DNA of 64,000 nucleotides from Chitinophagales bacterium (GTDB lineage Bacteria > Bacteroidota > Bacteroidia > Chitinophagales > Chitinophagaceae): positions 682,001 to 746,000 of the forward strand of contig JAFLBI010000001.1 in NCBI GenBank assembly GCA_017303835.1. Reading direction: 5' to 3'. Positions 8,456 to 16,870 of this stretch are shown here, in pieces (the first letter of the stretch is position 1; every line of letters starts with the position of its first letter). The position numbers and the translations under genes are program-made. Under the pieces are notes generated by a model, which was not told the DNA's origin, ran no database searches, and saw only the letters and a list, made by a program, of their open reading frames with translations.

Positions 8456-9601
8456 ATGCAGTCTAGGTTTCTTTTGCTGATATTATTATCCTTTTGCTTG
8501 CGCACAACAGCATCAGACAGTTTGGTAACTGCACTTTTGCAGCGTGTGGCTGCTCTGCAAGTAAAACAATATGATGCTTTTCCCGCAGGTGCGTTTCCTT
8601 CTTACAGAGCATATGCATTGAATCAGCGGATAGAAAAAGCAGATGTCAATCCTTTCTTTACTGGATTGATTGTTTTTACACTAGATAAATTCAGACATCA
8701 ATTTAATCCGGGACAAAAGGCAATAGCTGATAAGATAATGCGTGATGCTTTGCCGATGTTTAAAAAATTTGAAAGCCCCAATCATCCGCATATATACAAT
8801 TATTGGCCAACGGATACAGTCAGGGTTTTTCCGAATGGAGGTTGGTTGAACTGGTTTGATAAAAAGCATTCTCTTGCAAATGATCTTGACGATACTGTCA
8901 TCTTGTTGATGGCCATGAATAGTGATTCTTCAATAGCTGCATACGTACATAACTATATGCAGGCATTTGTCAATACACCACAACGTCCAATACTGAATAC
9001 TAAAAAACACCTTGCAGGTCTTGGGGCCTACTCAACTTGGTTTGGAGTTAAAATGCCGATTGATTTTGACATTTGTGTACTTAGCAATGTATTGTACTTT
9101 GTTCAGTCGTATCAATTAAAATGGACACAGGCTGACAGTGCTACACTTCAAGTACTGACGCATGCCATCGACCAGAAAGATTATCTAACTGATGGTGCAT
9201 ATGTTTCACCCCACTATGAAAAACCAGCTATCTTTTTGTATCACTTAGCCAGATTGATGTCGGTAAAACCGATTCCTGTTTTGGAAGAGAGAAAGGCACA
9301 ATTAATTGAACAAGCTAAAACGCTCCTGGATAAAACGCACTCGCCCATGGAGGGGATCCTGCTGAGCACGGCATTATTAAGATGGGGACAAGATCCAGCT
9401 TCACTAAGAACAATAGAAATTCAATCCCTCTCAAAAGATATTGAAGACGCCGACTTTTCTTTTTTTATCGCCAATATGGCTAGTTTCCTGCCAGCCCCTT
9501 GGAAAAGGATCATCGGCAATAGCCGAATTGGTTATTTCCGATATTATTGCCCTGCCTATAATTATGTATTGTTTCTAGAGTATTTGATGCTTAACCGTTA
9601 G
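8456..9601 (+). CDS. Exported protein of unknown function with a DxDDT motif
   Basis: Not recognised as a named family. From the ATG at 8456 it is 381 residues with a short signal peptide (MQSRFLLLILLSFCLRTTAS). The body is helical-looking, with Trp/Tyr-rich segments (YNYWPTD, FPNGGWLNWF) just before NDLDDTVILLMAM at residues 142-154. D143-x-D145-D146-T147 is the form of the acid motif of class II terpene cyclases and fits an alpha/alpha-toroid fold, but export argues against a terpene cyclase. An upstream in-frame ATG at 8384 lies in the preceding terminator and is rejected. It may be a toroid hydrolase or binding protein; function unknown. Confidence 0.7.
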   Translation: MQSRFLLLILLSFCLRTTASDSLVTALLQRVAALQVKQYDAFPAGAFPSYRAYALNQRIEKADVNPFFTGLIVFTLDKFRHQFNPGQKAIADKIMRDALPMFKKFESPNHPHIYNYWPTDTVRVFPNGGWLNWFDKKHSLANDLDDTVILLMAMNSDSSIAAYVHNYMQAFVNTPQRPILNTKKHLAGLGAYSTWFGVKMPIDFDICVLSNVLYFVQSYQLKWTQADSATLQVLTHAIDQKDYLTDGAYVSPHYEKPAIFLYHLARLMSVKPIPVLEERKAQLIEQAKTLLDKTHSPMEGILLSTALLRWGQDPASLRTIEIQSLSKDIEDADFSFFIANMASFLPAPWKRIIGNSRIGYFRYYCPAYNYVLFLEYLMLNR

Positions 9602-9653
9602 CACCCTTTTGTTGATGGGCATTAGTTTGTTTTCAATGCTTGTATAGTCGCTG

Positions 9654-9661
9654 TACATTTG
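9654..9661 (+). promoter_or_regulatory. Candidate -7 box (TACATTTG) for yggS
   Basis: Perfect TAnnTTTG match, 17 nt before the ATG at 9679. A TTTG at 9626-9629 lies 24 nt upstream, slightly beyond the usual spacing. Confidence 0.45.
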
Positions 9662-9678
9662 CAATTCAATGTCTGAGT

Positions 9679-10338
9679 ATGCCGGTTGATTTAATTACGT
9701 ATAAGCAAATTCTTGAATCCCTTGGATCGGTGGTTTTGGTTGCAGTAAGCAAGACCAAACCCAATAGCGATATTGAAGCACTTTATGCTGCTGGACAGCG
9801 AGATTTTGGCGAGAATTATGTACAGGAGCTGGTTGACAAACAAGCTAGCCTGCCGGAAGACATCCGTTGGCATTTTATTGGTCATTTGCAGAGCAATAAG
9901 GTTAAATACATTGCTTCTTTTGTTCACCTGATTCATGGTATTGACAGCATCAAGCTCTTGCAGGAAGTGAATAAGCAAGCGATTAAAGCCAATCGGGTTA
10001 TTGACTGCTTACTACAAATGCACATTGCGCAGGAAGAAACCAAATTTGGTTTGGATGAGGAAGAACTCAACAATATCTTGGATCAGCTACATGCGTTTCC
10101 TCATGTGCGTGTACGTGGTTTGATGGGGATGGCATCATTCACAGAAAATCAGGAACAGGTAAAAATGGAGTTTTCACTGTTGAAAAATTATTTCGATACA
10201 GCAAAAGCTAGATTGGCATCACCCGAGTTCGGTACTTTGAGTATGGGTATGAGTGGTGATTATGCATTAGCTATCGAACAGGGTAGTACACTGGTTAGAA
10301 TAGGCAGCTTGTTATTTGGCGCAAGACAGTATCAATAA
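9679..10338 (+). CDS. YggS/PLPBP family pyridoxal-phosphate homeostasis protein
   Basis: PLP-binding alanine racemase-fold protein of 219 residues without catalytic activity of its own, involved in vitamin B6 and amino acid homeostasis. Seen: VAVSKTKP (PLP Lys, about residue 20), FGENYVQEL, WHFIGHLQSNKVK, VRGLMGMASF, LSMGMSGDYALAIEQGST (phosphate-binding loop) and RIGSLLFGAR at the C-terminus. The ATG at 9679 gives the normal family length. It converges on the PqqB-like gene with a 7-bp overlap. Confidence 0.93.
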   Translation: MPVDLITYKQILESLGSVVLVAVSKTKPNSDIEALYAAGQRDFGENYVQELVDKQASLPEDIRWHFIGHLQSNKVKYIASFVHLIHGIDSIKLLQEVNKQAIKANRVIDCLLQMHIAQEETKFGLDEEELNNILDQLHAFPHVRVRGLMGMASFTENQEQVKMEFSLLKNYFDTAKARLASPEFGTLSMGMSGDYALAIEQGSTLVRIGSLLFGARQYQ

Positions 10339-11237
10339 ACTGCACCTTGAGTGGCTATTAGAAATCCCTTTTTAGTTACCATATTTTTTGATGCCTGATC
10401 CCATAAAAGTGGGTTGGTGTGATTGAAGTGAATAAAACAAACTTTGCTTGATAAAGCTGCAGGTATCAATTGCATAGTTTCCTGTACAAAGGGGTGGGGT
10501 ACTTCTCGGATATTCCGATAAGCCAATTCCTCAGCAGATAAAAAAGTAGCGTCTAGAAAAGCAAGCTCATGTTGTGCAACCAGTTCTTGAACTGGAATGA
10601 GCATCTTCTCCCATTTATCTGTATCAGGAATAAAGAGGTAACGTTTGTTCTTGCTTTGCAAAGAGAAACCAGCCGTTTCTGAAAACTCATCTCTATGCGG
10701 CACTGTCATTGCACGAAAACGCCAGTTATCCGATAAATTAACCAGACTATCTGCTGTAATAGGTGCAATTGAAATATTATTTAGCTGTACCAATTGAGAC
10801 CATGGCCCATTTGCTTTCAGGAAAGCAGCCATTTTAGGCAGTACATATACAGTAACTGCTTTTGTATTCAATGCTTCTCTTCCTAATTGCATCAATCCTG
10901 TATAATGGCCCATATGCGCGTGTGAAAGCAGGATTCCCTTTGGAAGGAATGGGTAACGTCCCTTGGTTTTTTCTTGAAACAAGTGCAGCTGTGCTTTGAT
11001 ATCCGGTGTTGCTTCTACCAACCACCATTGATTTTCTTTTGGATCTACCAAGGCTAATGAAACAACATATCGTTGTGCTGCCGGGTTTTTCCATGCAAGA
11101 CTGCAGCATTGTCTATTGCACCCAATATGTGGATAGCCACCATCCTGGGCAGTTCCTAATACCATTACATAGGGAGTGTCCTGTGCAGCAACATGTAGCT
11201 GTGTAAACAGTATGCATAGAATTGTAAGCAGACGCAT
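10332..11237 (-). CDS. Exported PqqB-like metallo-beta-lactamase fold protein
   Basis: Protein of 301 residues with a signal peptide (MRLLTILCILFTQLHVAAQ). It resembles PqqB: LGTAQDGGYPHIGC followed by a CC pair near the N-terminus, LSHAHMGHYTGL at the MBL metal-motif position, and IHFNHTNPLL near the C-terminus, close to the HINNTNP signature of PqqB. The MBL motif reads HxHxGH, with Gly where hydrolytic members have Asp, so metal binding or activity may be altered. There is no pqqA, C, D or E nearby, so PQQ synthesis is not implied. A terminator separates it from the upstream amidohydrolase gene. A longer frame starting at 11297 would cross that terminator. Confidence 0.75.
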   Translation of the reverse strand: MRLLTILCILFTQLHVAAQDTPYVMVLGTAQDGGYPHIGCNRQCCSLAWKNPAAQRYVVSLALVDPKENQWWLVEATPDIKAQLHLFQEKTKGRYPFLPKGILLSHAHMGHYTGLMQLGREALNTKAVTVYVLPKMAAFLKANGPWSQLVQLNNISIAPITADSLVNLSDNWRFRAMTVPHRDEFSETAGFSLQSKNKRYLFIPDTDKWEKMLIPVQELVAQHELAFLDATFLSAEELAYRNIREVPHPFVQETMQLIPAALSSKVCFIHFNHTNPLLWDQASKNMVTKKGFLIATQGAVY

Positions 11238-11239
11238 AT

Positions 11240-11265
11240 GAAAATCCCGCTCCGAAGAGCGGGAT
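11240..11265 (-). terminator. Minus-strand terminator with a UUCG tetraloop
   Basis: On the minus strand: 9-bp stem ATCCCGCTC / GAGCGGGAT around TTCG, then TTTT. It sits between the M20 amidohydrolase (upstream) and the PqqB-like gene, only 6 bp before the latter's start codon. Confidence 0.85.
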
Positions 11266-11274
11266 GGGATTTTG

Positions 11275-12567
11275 CTATTTCTTTTTTGCATAATCAAAAA
11301 CCAATTGACAAAAAGCTTTTACGCCTACATCTAGCATGCTATCATCAATGTAAAAATCCGGCGTATGGTGTGGTGCTGCTTTCTTTTCATCCATTCCCTT
11401 GGGCATGCCGCCTAAGAAGAAAAAGATTGAAGGGACTTTCGCTGCGAAGAAAGAAAAATCTTCAGCGCCGGTTGTCCATTCAGTTTCAAAGACATGGCCT
11501 TTACCAGCTGCAGCTTCCAACGAAGGTACCATGCGACTCATCAATTGAGGATCATTGAATGTTACCAAGGTTTTGGTATCAATACTAACTTCTGCGCTAG
11601 CGCCGGAAGCTTCTGCGATTTTGGTTGCAACCTGACGGATTTTTTCATGCACATCTTTCTGCATGGCATTATCCAGCGTACGAATGGTGCCGGCCATGGT
11701 CAGTTCTTCTGGAATGATGTTTTCACGGATACCACTGTTGATACGGCCCACTGAAATCACTACAGGCGCTTTGGTAAGATTACTCATGCGACTTACAATG
11801 GTTTGTAAGCCTTCAATGATTTGTGCACTTACAACAATCGGGTCAATACCACCCCAAGGCTGTGAACCATGCGATTGTTTGCCTTTCACCTTTATTTGAA
11901 ACCAATCGCTGCTGGCCATAGTAGCTCCTGGCTTATACTTGATTTTACCAATTTCTGTTTGTGCATTGATATGCAAGCCAAACATGGCTTCCACTTTTGG
12001 ATTGTCTAAAACACCTTCTTTAATCATTACAGGTGCGCCACCTTCTTCACCTGCGGGAGGACCTTCTTCTGCAGGTTGAAACACAAATACAACTGTACCG
12101 GGTAGTTCCTTCTGCAGTTTACTCAAAACTTCGGCAGTGCCAAGCAAAATGGATACATGTGAATCATGTCCACAAGCATGCATAACGCCGGTTTTCTGTC
12201 CGTTAAACTCAGTCACCACTTTCGATGCGAATGGAATATTCACTCTTTCAGTTACTGGCAATGCATCGATGTCGGCTCGTAGTGCCACAACTGGCCCGGG
12301 CTTGCCACCTTTCAATACGCCCACAACTCCAGTTTTAGCTACACCTGACTTCACTTCAATATTGCCAAAGCTGCGCAACTTTTCTGCAATGAATTGTCCG
12401 GTTTTAACTTCTCTGTTGGATAGCTCAGGATTTTCATGAATATACCTGCGCCATTCAACTACGCGTGGTGTTACTGACTTTACCAAGCTTTCATAATTGG
12501 CCGGCATTTGTGCTTGTGCAATTGTGCATGCGCAAACACCAGCTGCTGCAAATAACCATTTTCTCAT
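11275..12567 (-). CDS. Exported M20D amidohydrolase (hippurate hydrolase-like)
   Basis: Metal-dependent amidohydrolase of 430 residues with a signal peptide (MRKWLFAAAGVCACTIAQAQ). Metal motifs of the M20D group are present: MHACGHDSH (about residue 130), the QPAEEG segment, GLHIN, a His in GSQPWGG, and a C-terminal His in APHHTPDF. The family removes acyl groups from amino acids or opens small amides. It lies 20 bp downstream of the serine hydrolase gene on the same strand, so the two probably form an exported-hydrolase operon ending at the UUCG terminator. Confidence 0.88.
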   Translation of the reverse strand: MRKWLFAAAGVCACTIAQAQMPANYESLVKSVTPRVVEWRRYIHENPELSNREVKTGQFIAEKLRSFGNIEVKSGVAKTGVVGVLKGGKPGPVVALRADIDALPVTERVNIPFASKVVTEFNGQKTGVMHACGHDSHVSILLGTAEVLSKLQKELPGTVVFVFQPAEEGPPAGEEGGAPVMIKEGVLDNPKVEAMFGLHINAQTEIGKIKYKPGATMASSDWFQIKVKGKQSHGSQPWGGIDPIVVSAQIIEGLQTIVSRMSNLTKAPVVISVGRINSGIRENIIPEELTMAGTIRTLDNAMQKDVHEKIRQVATKIAEASGASAEVSIDTKTLVTFNDPQLMSRMVPSLEAAAGKGHVFETEWTTGAEDFSFFAAKVPSIFFFLGGMPKGMDEKKAAPHHTPDFYIDDSMLDVGVKAFCQLVFDYAKKK

Positions 12568-12587
12568 GTATATATGTTTTGTTGGGG

Positions 12588-14099
12588 TTACTGTTTGATA
12601 AACGTATAGGCATCGTATTCCACAAAATCATTGGCACGTATATCAATGCTGAATACGCGCTGTTCTTTCAAAACAAACTTTGTAGTAAAAATGCCGTACT
12701 CAATATTGTTATAGCGCAACAGCCACTCATCTTTATCCAACGCTTCCAATGTTGCATTCAGGTTGGGATGTGTTTTGAATTGGATGAATAGCTTATTGTC
12801 TTGCTTGCTGATGGCGATTTGTCCGTATAATTCATGCTGATACACACCGGTATAAGCATCTAAAGGCAGGGCAGGAGTAGCTTTACCCAATCTTGCTTTC
12901 CATCCATTGATTTCATTGACCTGATCAGCCATGGCTCGATTGAATCCTGCTAATTGTTGTTGGCTTCTGTTCACATAAGGTACACCTAGATAAGCATCCA
13001 AAACCTGATAACGCAGTAGCTCGAAGAAATTCTGATTATCGTTATTGGTGAGGATTGCAATGCCCAGGTTTTCTTCCGGCACAAAGCAAACATTGCTTAC
13101 CATACCTGCTGCACCACCTGTGTGCCAGTATACTTGTCGGCCATTATAATCTGCCACATTCAAACCCAGACCATAGCCACGAAAATGGATGGGAAACACA
13201 GACGATTTTCTGCTGGAAGTAATGATTCCTACATCTCTGGTTTTCTGAATACTTGCCCAGGGTAGAATTCTTTTACCATTGATTCTGCCACTGTCTAATT
13301 GAACCTGCAACCATTTAGCTAAGTCACTAACTGAACTAACAATACTTGCAGCTGGCCCAAGGTTATCCCAGCGATCATAGGGTACGGGCTGTAATGTGTT
13401 GGTGAATGAAGTGGTATAAGGTGTGGCAATATTTTTTTGTCTTTGCTCAATACCGTTTGAGCTGATAAACGTATTGGTCATGCCTGCAGGCAATGTGATG
13501 CTGTCGCGAACAAAATCAAACCATGATCTGCCTGTAACCGCTTGTACAACAGACCCCGCAGTAAGGTAACAACTGTTGCAATAACCATAATCCTGTCTGA
13601 ATACTTGTGATGTTTTCAGGTAACGCATGCGTTGCATGATTTCTCCGCTACTAAGATTGGTATTCCAGAAAGTAAAATCGCCCTGGAATGTTTTGGTGCC
13701 AATTCTGTGGAGCAGCATATCACGAATGCTCACGAGCTTTGTGGCAGTTGCATCATACAGCTGATAATCCGGAAAGTATTTAGTAATGGGGTCATTCAAT
13801 GATAAGCGTTTCAATGTTTCCAAATGTGCCAAAGCAGTACCGGTAAATAGTTTGCTATTGCTGGCAATAAAGAAAAGTGTTTGAGGATCTACCGGATCTT
13901 TTTTGTTGATATTCTTCACGCCATATCCCTTCAATACTACAGTTTTACCATCTTTCACAATCACAATTGACAATCCAGGTACCTGCCAATCGGTTAAGCC
14001 TTTTTGAATATAGGCATCCAAACTGTCTTTGATAAAACTGGGCTGTGCTGATGCAAGCAGGGTGGTGAAAATAAATAAAAGCAATAGCGTACGGCGCAT
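12588..14099 (-). CDS. Exported serine beta-lactamase-family hydrolase
   Basis: Penicillin-binding-fold serine hydrolase (beta-lactamase/D-aminopeptidase group) of 503 residues with signal peptide MRRTLLLLFIFTTLLASAQ. Seen: nucleophile motif S80-N-S-K83, a Y-x-N type motif (YGYCNS) and HTGGAAGM as the third (KTG-like) box. The last roughly 100 residues form a DUF3471-like beta domain (YTGVYQHELYGQIAI...). Such enzymes act on peptides, esters or D-amino acid compounds; the substrate is unknown. First gene of a likely operon with the M20 amidohydrolase. Confidence 0.85.
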   Translation of the reverse strand: MRRTLLLLFIFTTLLASAQPSFIKDSLDAYIQKGLTDWQVPGLSIVIVKDGKTVVLKGYGVKNINKKDPVDPQTLFFIASNSKLFTGTALAHLETLKRLSLNDPITKYFPDYQLYDATATKLVSIRDMLLHRIGTKTFQGDFTFWNTNLSSGEIMQRMRYLKTSQVFRQDYGYCNSCYLTAGSVVQAVTGRSWFDFVRDSITLPAGMTNTFISSNGIEQRQKNIATPYTTSFTNTLQPVPYDRWDNLGPAASIVSSVSDLAKWLQVQLDSGRINGKRILPWASIQKTRDVGIITSSRKSSVFPIHFRGYGLGLNVADYNGRQVYWHTGGAAGMVSNVCFVPEENLGIAILTNNDNQNFFELLRYQVLDAYLGVPYVNRSQQQLAGFNRAMADQVNEINGWKARLGKATPALPLDAYTGVYQHELYGQIAISKQDNKLFIQFKTHPNLNATLEALDKDEWLLRYNNIEYGIFTTKFVLKEQRVFSIDIRANDFVEYDAYTFIKQ

Positions 14100-14140
14100 A
14101 ACAATAATTGAATGCCCAATTTAACTATTTCAGCAGGTAT

Positions 14141-14171
14141 AAAAAACAAGGGGACACAGTTATCTGTCCCC
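14141..14171 (-). terminator. Minus-strand terminator after the mutase gene
   Basis: Stem GGGGACA / TGTCCCC with an 8-nt loop, followed on the minus strand by TTGTTTTTT. It lies 23 bp after the mutase stop codon. Confidence 0.85.
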
Positions 14172-14194
14172 AAATATGATTCGTTAAATAAGCT

Positions 14195-15754
14195 TTATCT
14201 GTATTCGCCGAATTCCTTGCGCAGGGTATCTGCAATTTCACCCAAAGTACAGTAGTTTTCTACGGCCTCAATCACCACAGGCATCAGGTTACTACCATCT
14301 TTTGCGACTTTGCTGATGGCATCCAGGCAAGCTTGGGCTTTGGTGGCATCCCGCTTCGCACGTAGTGCAGCAAGCTTATCGGATTGTACTTTTCGGATGC
14401 TGTCGTCAATTTTGAGCAAAGGCGTATCATTATGCTCTTCTACCTGGAACTTATTTACGCCAACAATGATTTTCTCTTTGTTTTCAATCTGACGTTGGTA
14501 ATCATAAGCACTACGGGCAATCTCATCCTGAATAAAGCCTTGCTCAATGGCGGTAACACTGCCGCCCATCGCATCAATTTTGGCAATCAATTCCCAGGCT
14601 TTGGCTTCCACTTCATCTGTCAGGCTTTCTACAAAATAGCTGCCGGCCAATGGATCCACGGTATCAACTACACCACTCTCATAGGCAACAATCTGTTGTG
14701 TACGCAGGGCAATACGTGCTGCTACTTCGGTAGGTAAGCTCAAGGCTTCATCATAACCATTGGTGTGCAGACTTTGCGTGCCGCCCAACACAGCCGCCAT
14801 GGTTTGAATGGTCACACGAGCAATATTGTTCAGTGGTTGTTGCGCAGTTAGTGTTGAACCGCCAGTTTGTGTATGGAAACGCAGCATCATGGCTTTAGGA
14901 TCTGTGGCGCCTAGGTCTTTCATCATCTTGGCCCACATTCTTCTGGCTGCGCGGAACTTGGCCACTTCTTCAAAGAAATTATTGTGCCCATTGAAGAAGA
15001 AGGAAAGGCGCTTTCCGAATACATTGATATCAAGTCCTTTGGCAATAGCTGCTTCTACATATGCTTTACCATTGCTGAGTGTGAATGCAATTTCCTGTAC
15101 TGCAGTACTCCCTGCTTCGCGGATATGGTAGCCTGAGATGGAAATGGTATTCCACTTGGGTAATTCCTTGCTGCACCATTCAAAGATATCAGTGATGATG
15201 CGCATAGATGGTTTAGGTGGATAGATATACGTGCCTCTGGCAGCATATTCCTTCAGAATATCATTCTGGATTGTACCGGCAATCTTTTTTAGGTCTGCAC
15301 CTTGTTGCTTCGCCAATGCTACATAAAATGCCAATAGGATAAAGCCAGTTGCATTGATGGTCATGGATGTGGAGACTTCTTCCAGCTTAATGCCTTGAAA
15401 GAGAATTTTCATATCCTCAATACTATCAATGGCAACTCCCACTTTACCCACTTCGCCTTCAGCAAGTGCATGGTCACTGTCGTAACCAATTTGTGTAGGC
15501 AGATCAAACGCTACGCTTAAGCCCATTACTCCCTGACTGAGCAGGTAATGATAGCGCTTATTGCTTTCTTCAGCGGTGGAGAAACCGGCGTACTGGCGCA
15601 TTGTCCAGAGTTTACCGCGATACATATCTGGCTGAATGCCGCGTGTATAAGGGAATTCACCTGGTAAAGCTGATGACTGGGCTGCTTGATCTGCTGCAGT
15701 GTATACCTGCTTCACTTCAATGCCGCTATCGGTAAAGATTTGTTTATCGTTCAT
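14195..15754 (-). CDS. Methylmalonyl-CoA mutase catalytic subunit lacking the B12 domain
   Basis: Protein of 519 residues covering the substrate-binding TIM-barrel part of methylmalonyl-CoA mutase. Substrate-specificity residues fit methylmalonyl-CoA: Tyr55 in RQYAGFST and Arg173 in [11 protein letters not shown], where isobutyryl-CoA mutases carry Phe and Gln. Other marks are [25 protein letters not shown], and [14 protein letters not shown]. The protein stops at LRKEFGEYR, where fused mutases continue into the cobalamin-binding domain (DxHxxG), so a separate small subunit is needed; none is in the window. A terminator follows. It is likely used in propionate, odd-chain or branched-chain metabolism. 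Confidence 0.88.
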   Translation of the reverse strand: MNDKQIFTDSGIEVKQVYTAADQAAQSSALPGEFPYTRGIQPDMYRGKLWTMRQYAGFSTAEESNKRYHYLLSQGVMGLSVAFDLPTQIGYDSDHALAEGEVGKVGVAIDSIEDMKILFQGIKLEEVSTSMTINATGFILLAFYVALAKQQGADLKKIAGTIQNDILKEYAARGTYIYPPKPSMRIITDIFEWCSKELPKWNTISISGYHIREAGSTAVQEIAFTLSNGKAYVEAAIAKGLDINVFGKRLSFFFNGHNNFFEEVAKFRAARRMWAKMMKDLGATDPKAMMLRFHTQTGGSTLTAQQPLNNIARVTIQTMAAVLGGTQSLHTNGYDEALSLPTEVAARIALRTQQIVAYESGVVDTVDPLAGSYFVESLTDEVEAKAWELIAKIDAMGGSVTAIEQGFIQDEIARSAYDYQRQIENKEKIIVGVNKFQVEEHNDTPLLKIDDSIRKVQSDKLAALRAKRDATKAQACLDAISKVAKDGSNLMPVVIEAVENYCTLGEIADTLRKEFGEYR

Positions 15755-15819
15755 ATGGATTGAATCAAGAGCTTAAAATTACGAAGGATACTGCGCTGCT
15801 TTTATGATATTCCTCAAGC

Positions 15820-16332
15820 TTAGAGGATTTTTCTGGCTTCAATGCTAAGTACTTCACTCACCATTTCATGCAAATTGCCTTTGGCATCATTCATGAGATA
15901 ATTCAGAATGAGTCTGCTCAGCTCGCCTGAGCTAGCCTCAGGTGATAGGGTGGCTGCCAGTTGATTGATGATAAGCAGGTTTTGTTCTTTTAGCTGTTTG
16001 ATGGCTGTCCAGGCATCTGCACTTACATAAATCTGCTGGGTAATATTGTAGTCGAACTCCTCACGAATGGCATGGATCAGGATAAATTGAAATTCTCTCG
16101 CCGGAATATCGCCCTGATTCAGTCTGCTAATAAGCTTTGGCAATGCAATACGGTCTGCTAATAAAACAAGGCGCTCATAAGCTTGTAACTGTAGTTGCTG
16201 AGAGCCTTCTACTTTTTTGTTATTGGCAATAATTTCCTGTGTCTTAGCCTTTCTTTGCAAATAGATGAGCCATCCTGCGAAACCTGCTACGATTGATGCA
16301 CTAACCAGTGTCAGCACGACTGTGATATCCAT
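15820..16332 (-). CDS. Single-span membrane protein, conserved in Bacteroidota
   Basis: Protein of 170 residues with one N-terminal membrane helix (about 3-24, ITVVLTLVSASIVAGFAGWL) and a cytoplasmic helical domain with QAYERLVLLADR and FILIHAIREEFDYNITQQ. I recognise the pattern as a recurrent uncharacterised Bacteroidota protein (DUF7935-like, by memory) but can assign no function. The ATG at 16332 is chosen over a GTG at 16347 because a TATTTTTG box occupies 16347-16354 on this strand. Confidence 0.75.
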   Translation of the reverse strand: MDITVVLTLVSASIVAGFAGWLIYLQRKAKTQEIIANNKKVEGSQQLQLQAYERLVLLADRIALPKLISRLNQGDIPAREFQFILIHAIREEFDYNITQQIYVSADAWTAIKQLKEQNLLIINQLAATLSPEASSGELSRLILNYLMNDAKGNLHEMVSEVLSIEARKIL

Positions 16333-16346
16333 GTAAGGTATTTTCA

Positions 16347-16354
16347 CAAAAATA
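16347..16354 (-). promoter_or_regulatory. Candidate -7 box (TATTTTTG), minus strand
   Basis: Perfect TAnnTTTG on the minus strand, 14 nt before the ATG at 16332. It decides the start of the membrane protein gene by overlapping the alternative GTG. Confidence 0.45.
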
Positions 16355-16419
16355 AGGTCTTAATACACCATTTTCCGTGAAACGAAAGCCAAATCGGTAC
16401 AAGCAAAAAAGAATACCAA

Positions 16420-16427
16420 TAATTTTG
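16420..16427 (+). promoter_or_regulatory. Candidate -7 box (TAATTTTG) for the A-type carrier gene
   Basis: Perfect TAnnTTTG, 14 nt before the ATG at 16442. It is divergent from the box at 16347-16354, so the two genes share a short promoter region. Confidence 0.45.
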
Positions 16428-16441
16428 TAGAAATTCAGTGT

Positions 16442-16786
16442 ATGGAAACAATGACTGCTACTCCCGTTCAATTTACAGCAGGTGCTGTAATAGAGATTAA
16501 GCGCTTAATGGCAGAAGATGGATTTGACACTACACAGAAACTACGTGTAGGTGTAAAGGGTGGTGGCTGCAGCGGTTTGAGTTATGTCTTGGGTTTTGAT
16601 CAGCAAACAGAGGAAGATGAGACTTTTGAATTTGAAGGTGTTCCCTGTATCATGAATAAGAGTCATCAACTTTATTTATTTGGGATGGAAATCGATTGGC
16701 AAGGTGGCTTGAATAGCCGTGGATTTACTTTTACCAATCCCAATGCCAGCAAGACCTGCGGTTGCGGTACTTCATTTAGTGTTTAA
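16442..16786 (+). CDS. A-type iron-sulfur cluster carrier (IscA/ErpA/SufA family)
   Basis: Protein of 114 residues that carries Fe-S clusters or iron to apo-proteins. The three family Cys are present: C43 in GGGCSGLSY and C106/C108 in TCGCGTSF. The N-terminus (VQFTAGAVIEIKRLM) is typical. It stands alone here, without suf or isc genes next to it. A strong terminator follows. Which of IscA, SufA or ErpA it corresponds to cannot be told from the sequence. Confidence 0.92.
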   Translation: METMTATPVQFTAGAVIEIKRLMAEDGFDTTQKLRVGVKGGGCSGLSYVLGFDQQTEEDETFEFEGVPCIMNKSHQLYLFGMEIDWQGGLNSRGFTFTNPNASKTCGCGTSFSV

Positions 16787-16806
16787 TTCAACACACGAAT
16801 AAAAAA

Positions 16807-16834
16807 AATCCCTGCATTGCTGCGGGGATTTTTT
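16807..16834 (+). terminator. Plus-strand terminator after the A-type carrier gene
   Basis: Stem AATCCCTGCA / TGCGGGGATT (one G-U) with loop TTGC, then TTTT. Confidence 0.85.
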
Positions 16835-16839
16835 ATTGC

Positions 16840-16866
16840 ATGAAAAAGCCCCGGTTAAGGGGCTTT
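16840..16866 (-). terminator. Minus-strand terminator after secDF
   Basis: Stem AAAGCCCC / GGGGCTTT with loop GGTTAA. On the minus strand it is followed by TTTTTCA. It sits back-to-back with the plus-strand terminator at 16807. Confidence 0.8.
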
Positions 16867-16870
16867 GTAT

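Noticed and set aside
8456-9601. Calling the DxDDT protein a terpene cyclase
   Set aside because: Only one short motif matches, the QW-type repeats are not evident, and the protein has a signal peptide.
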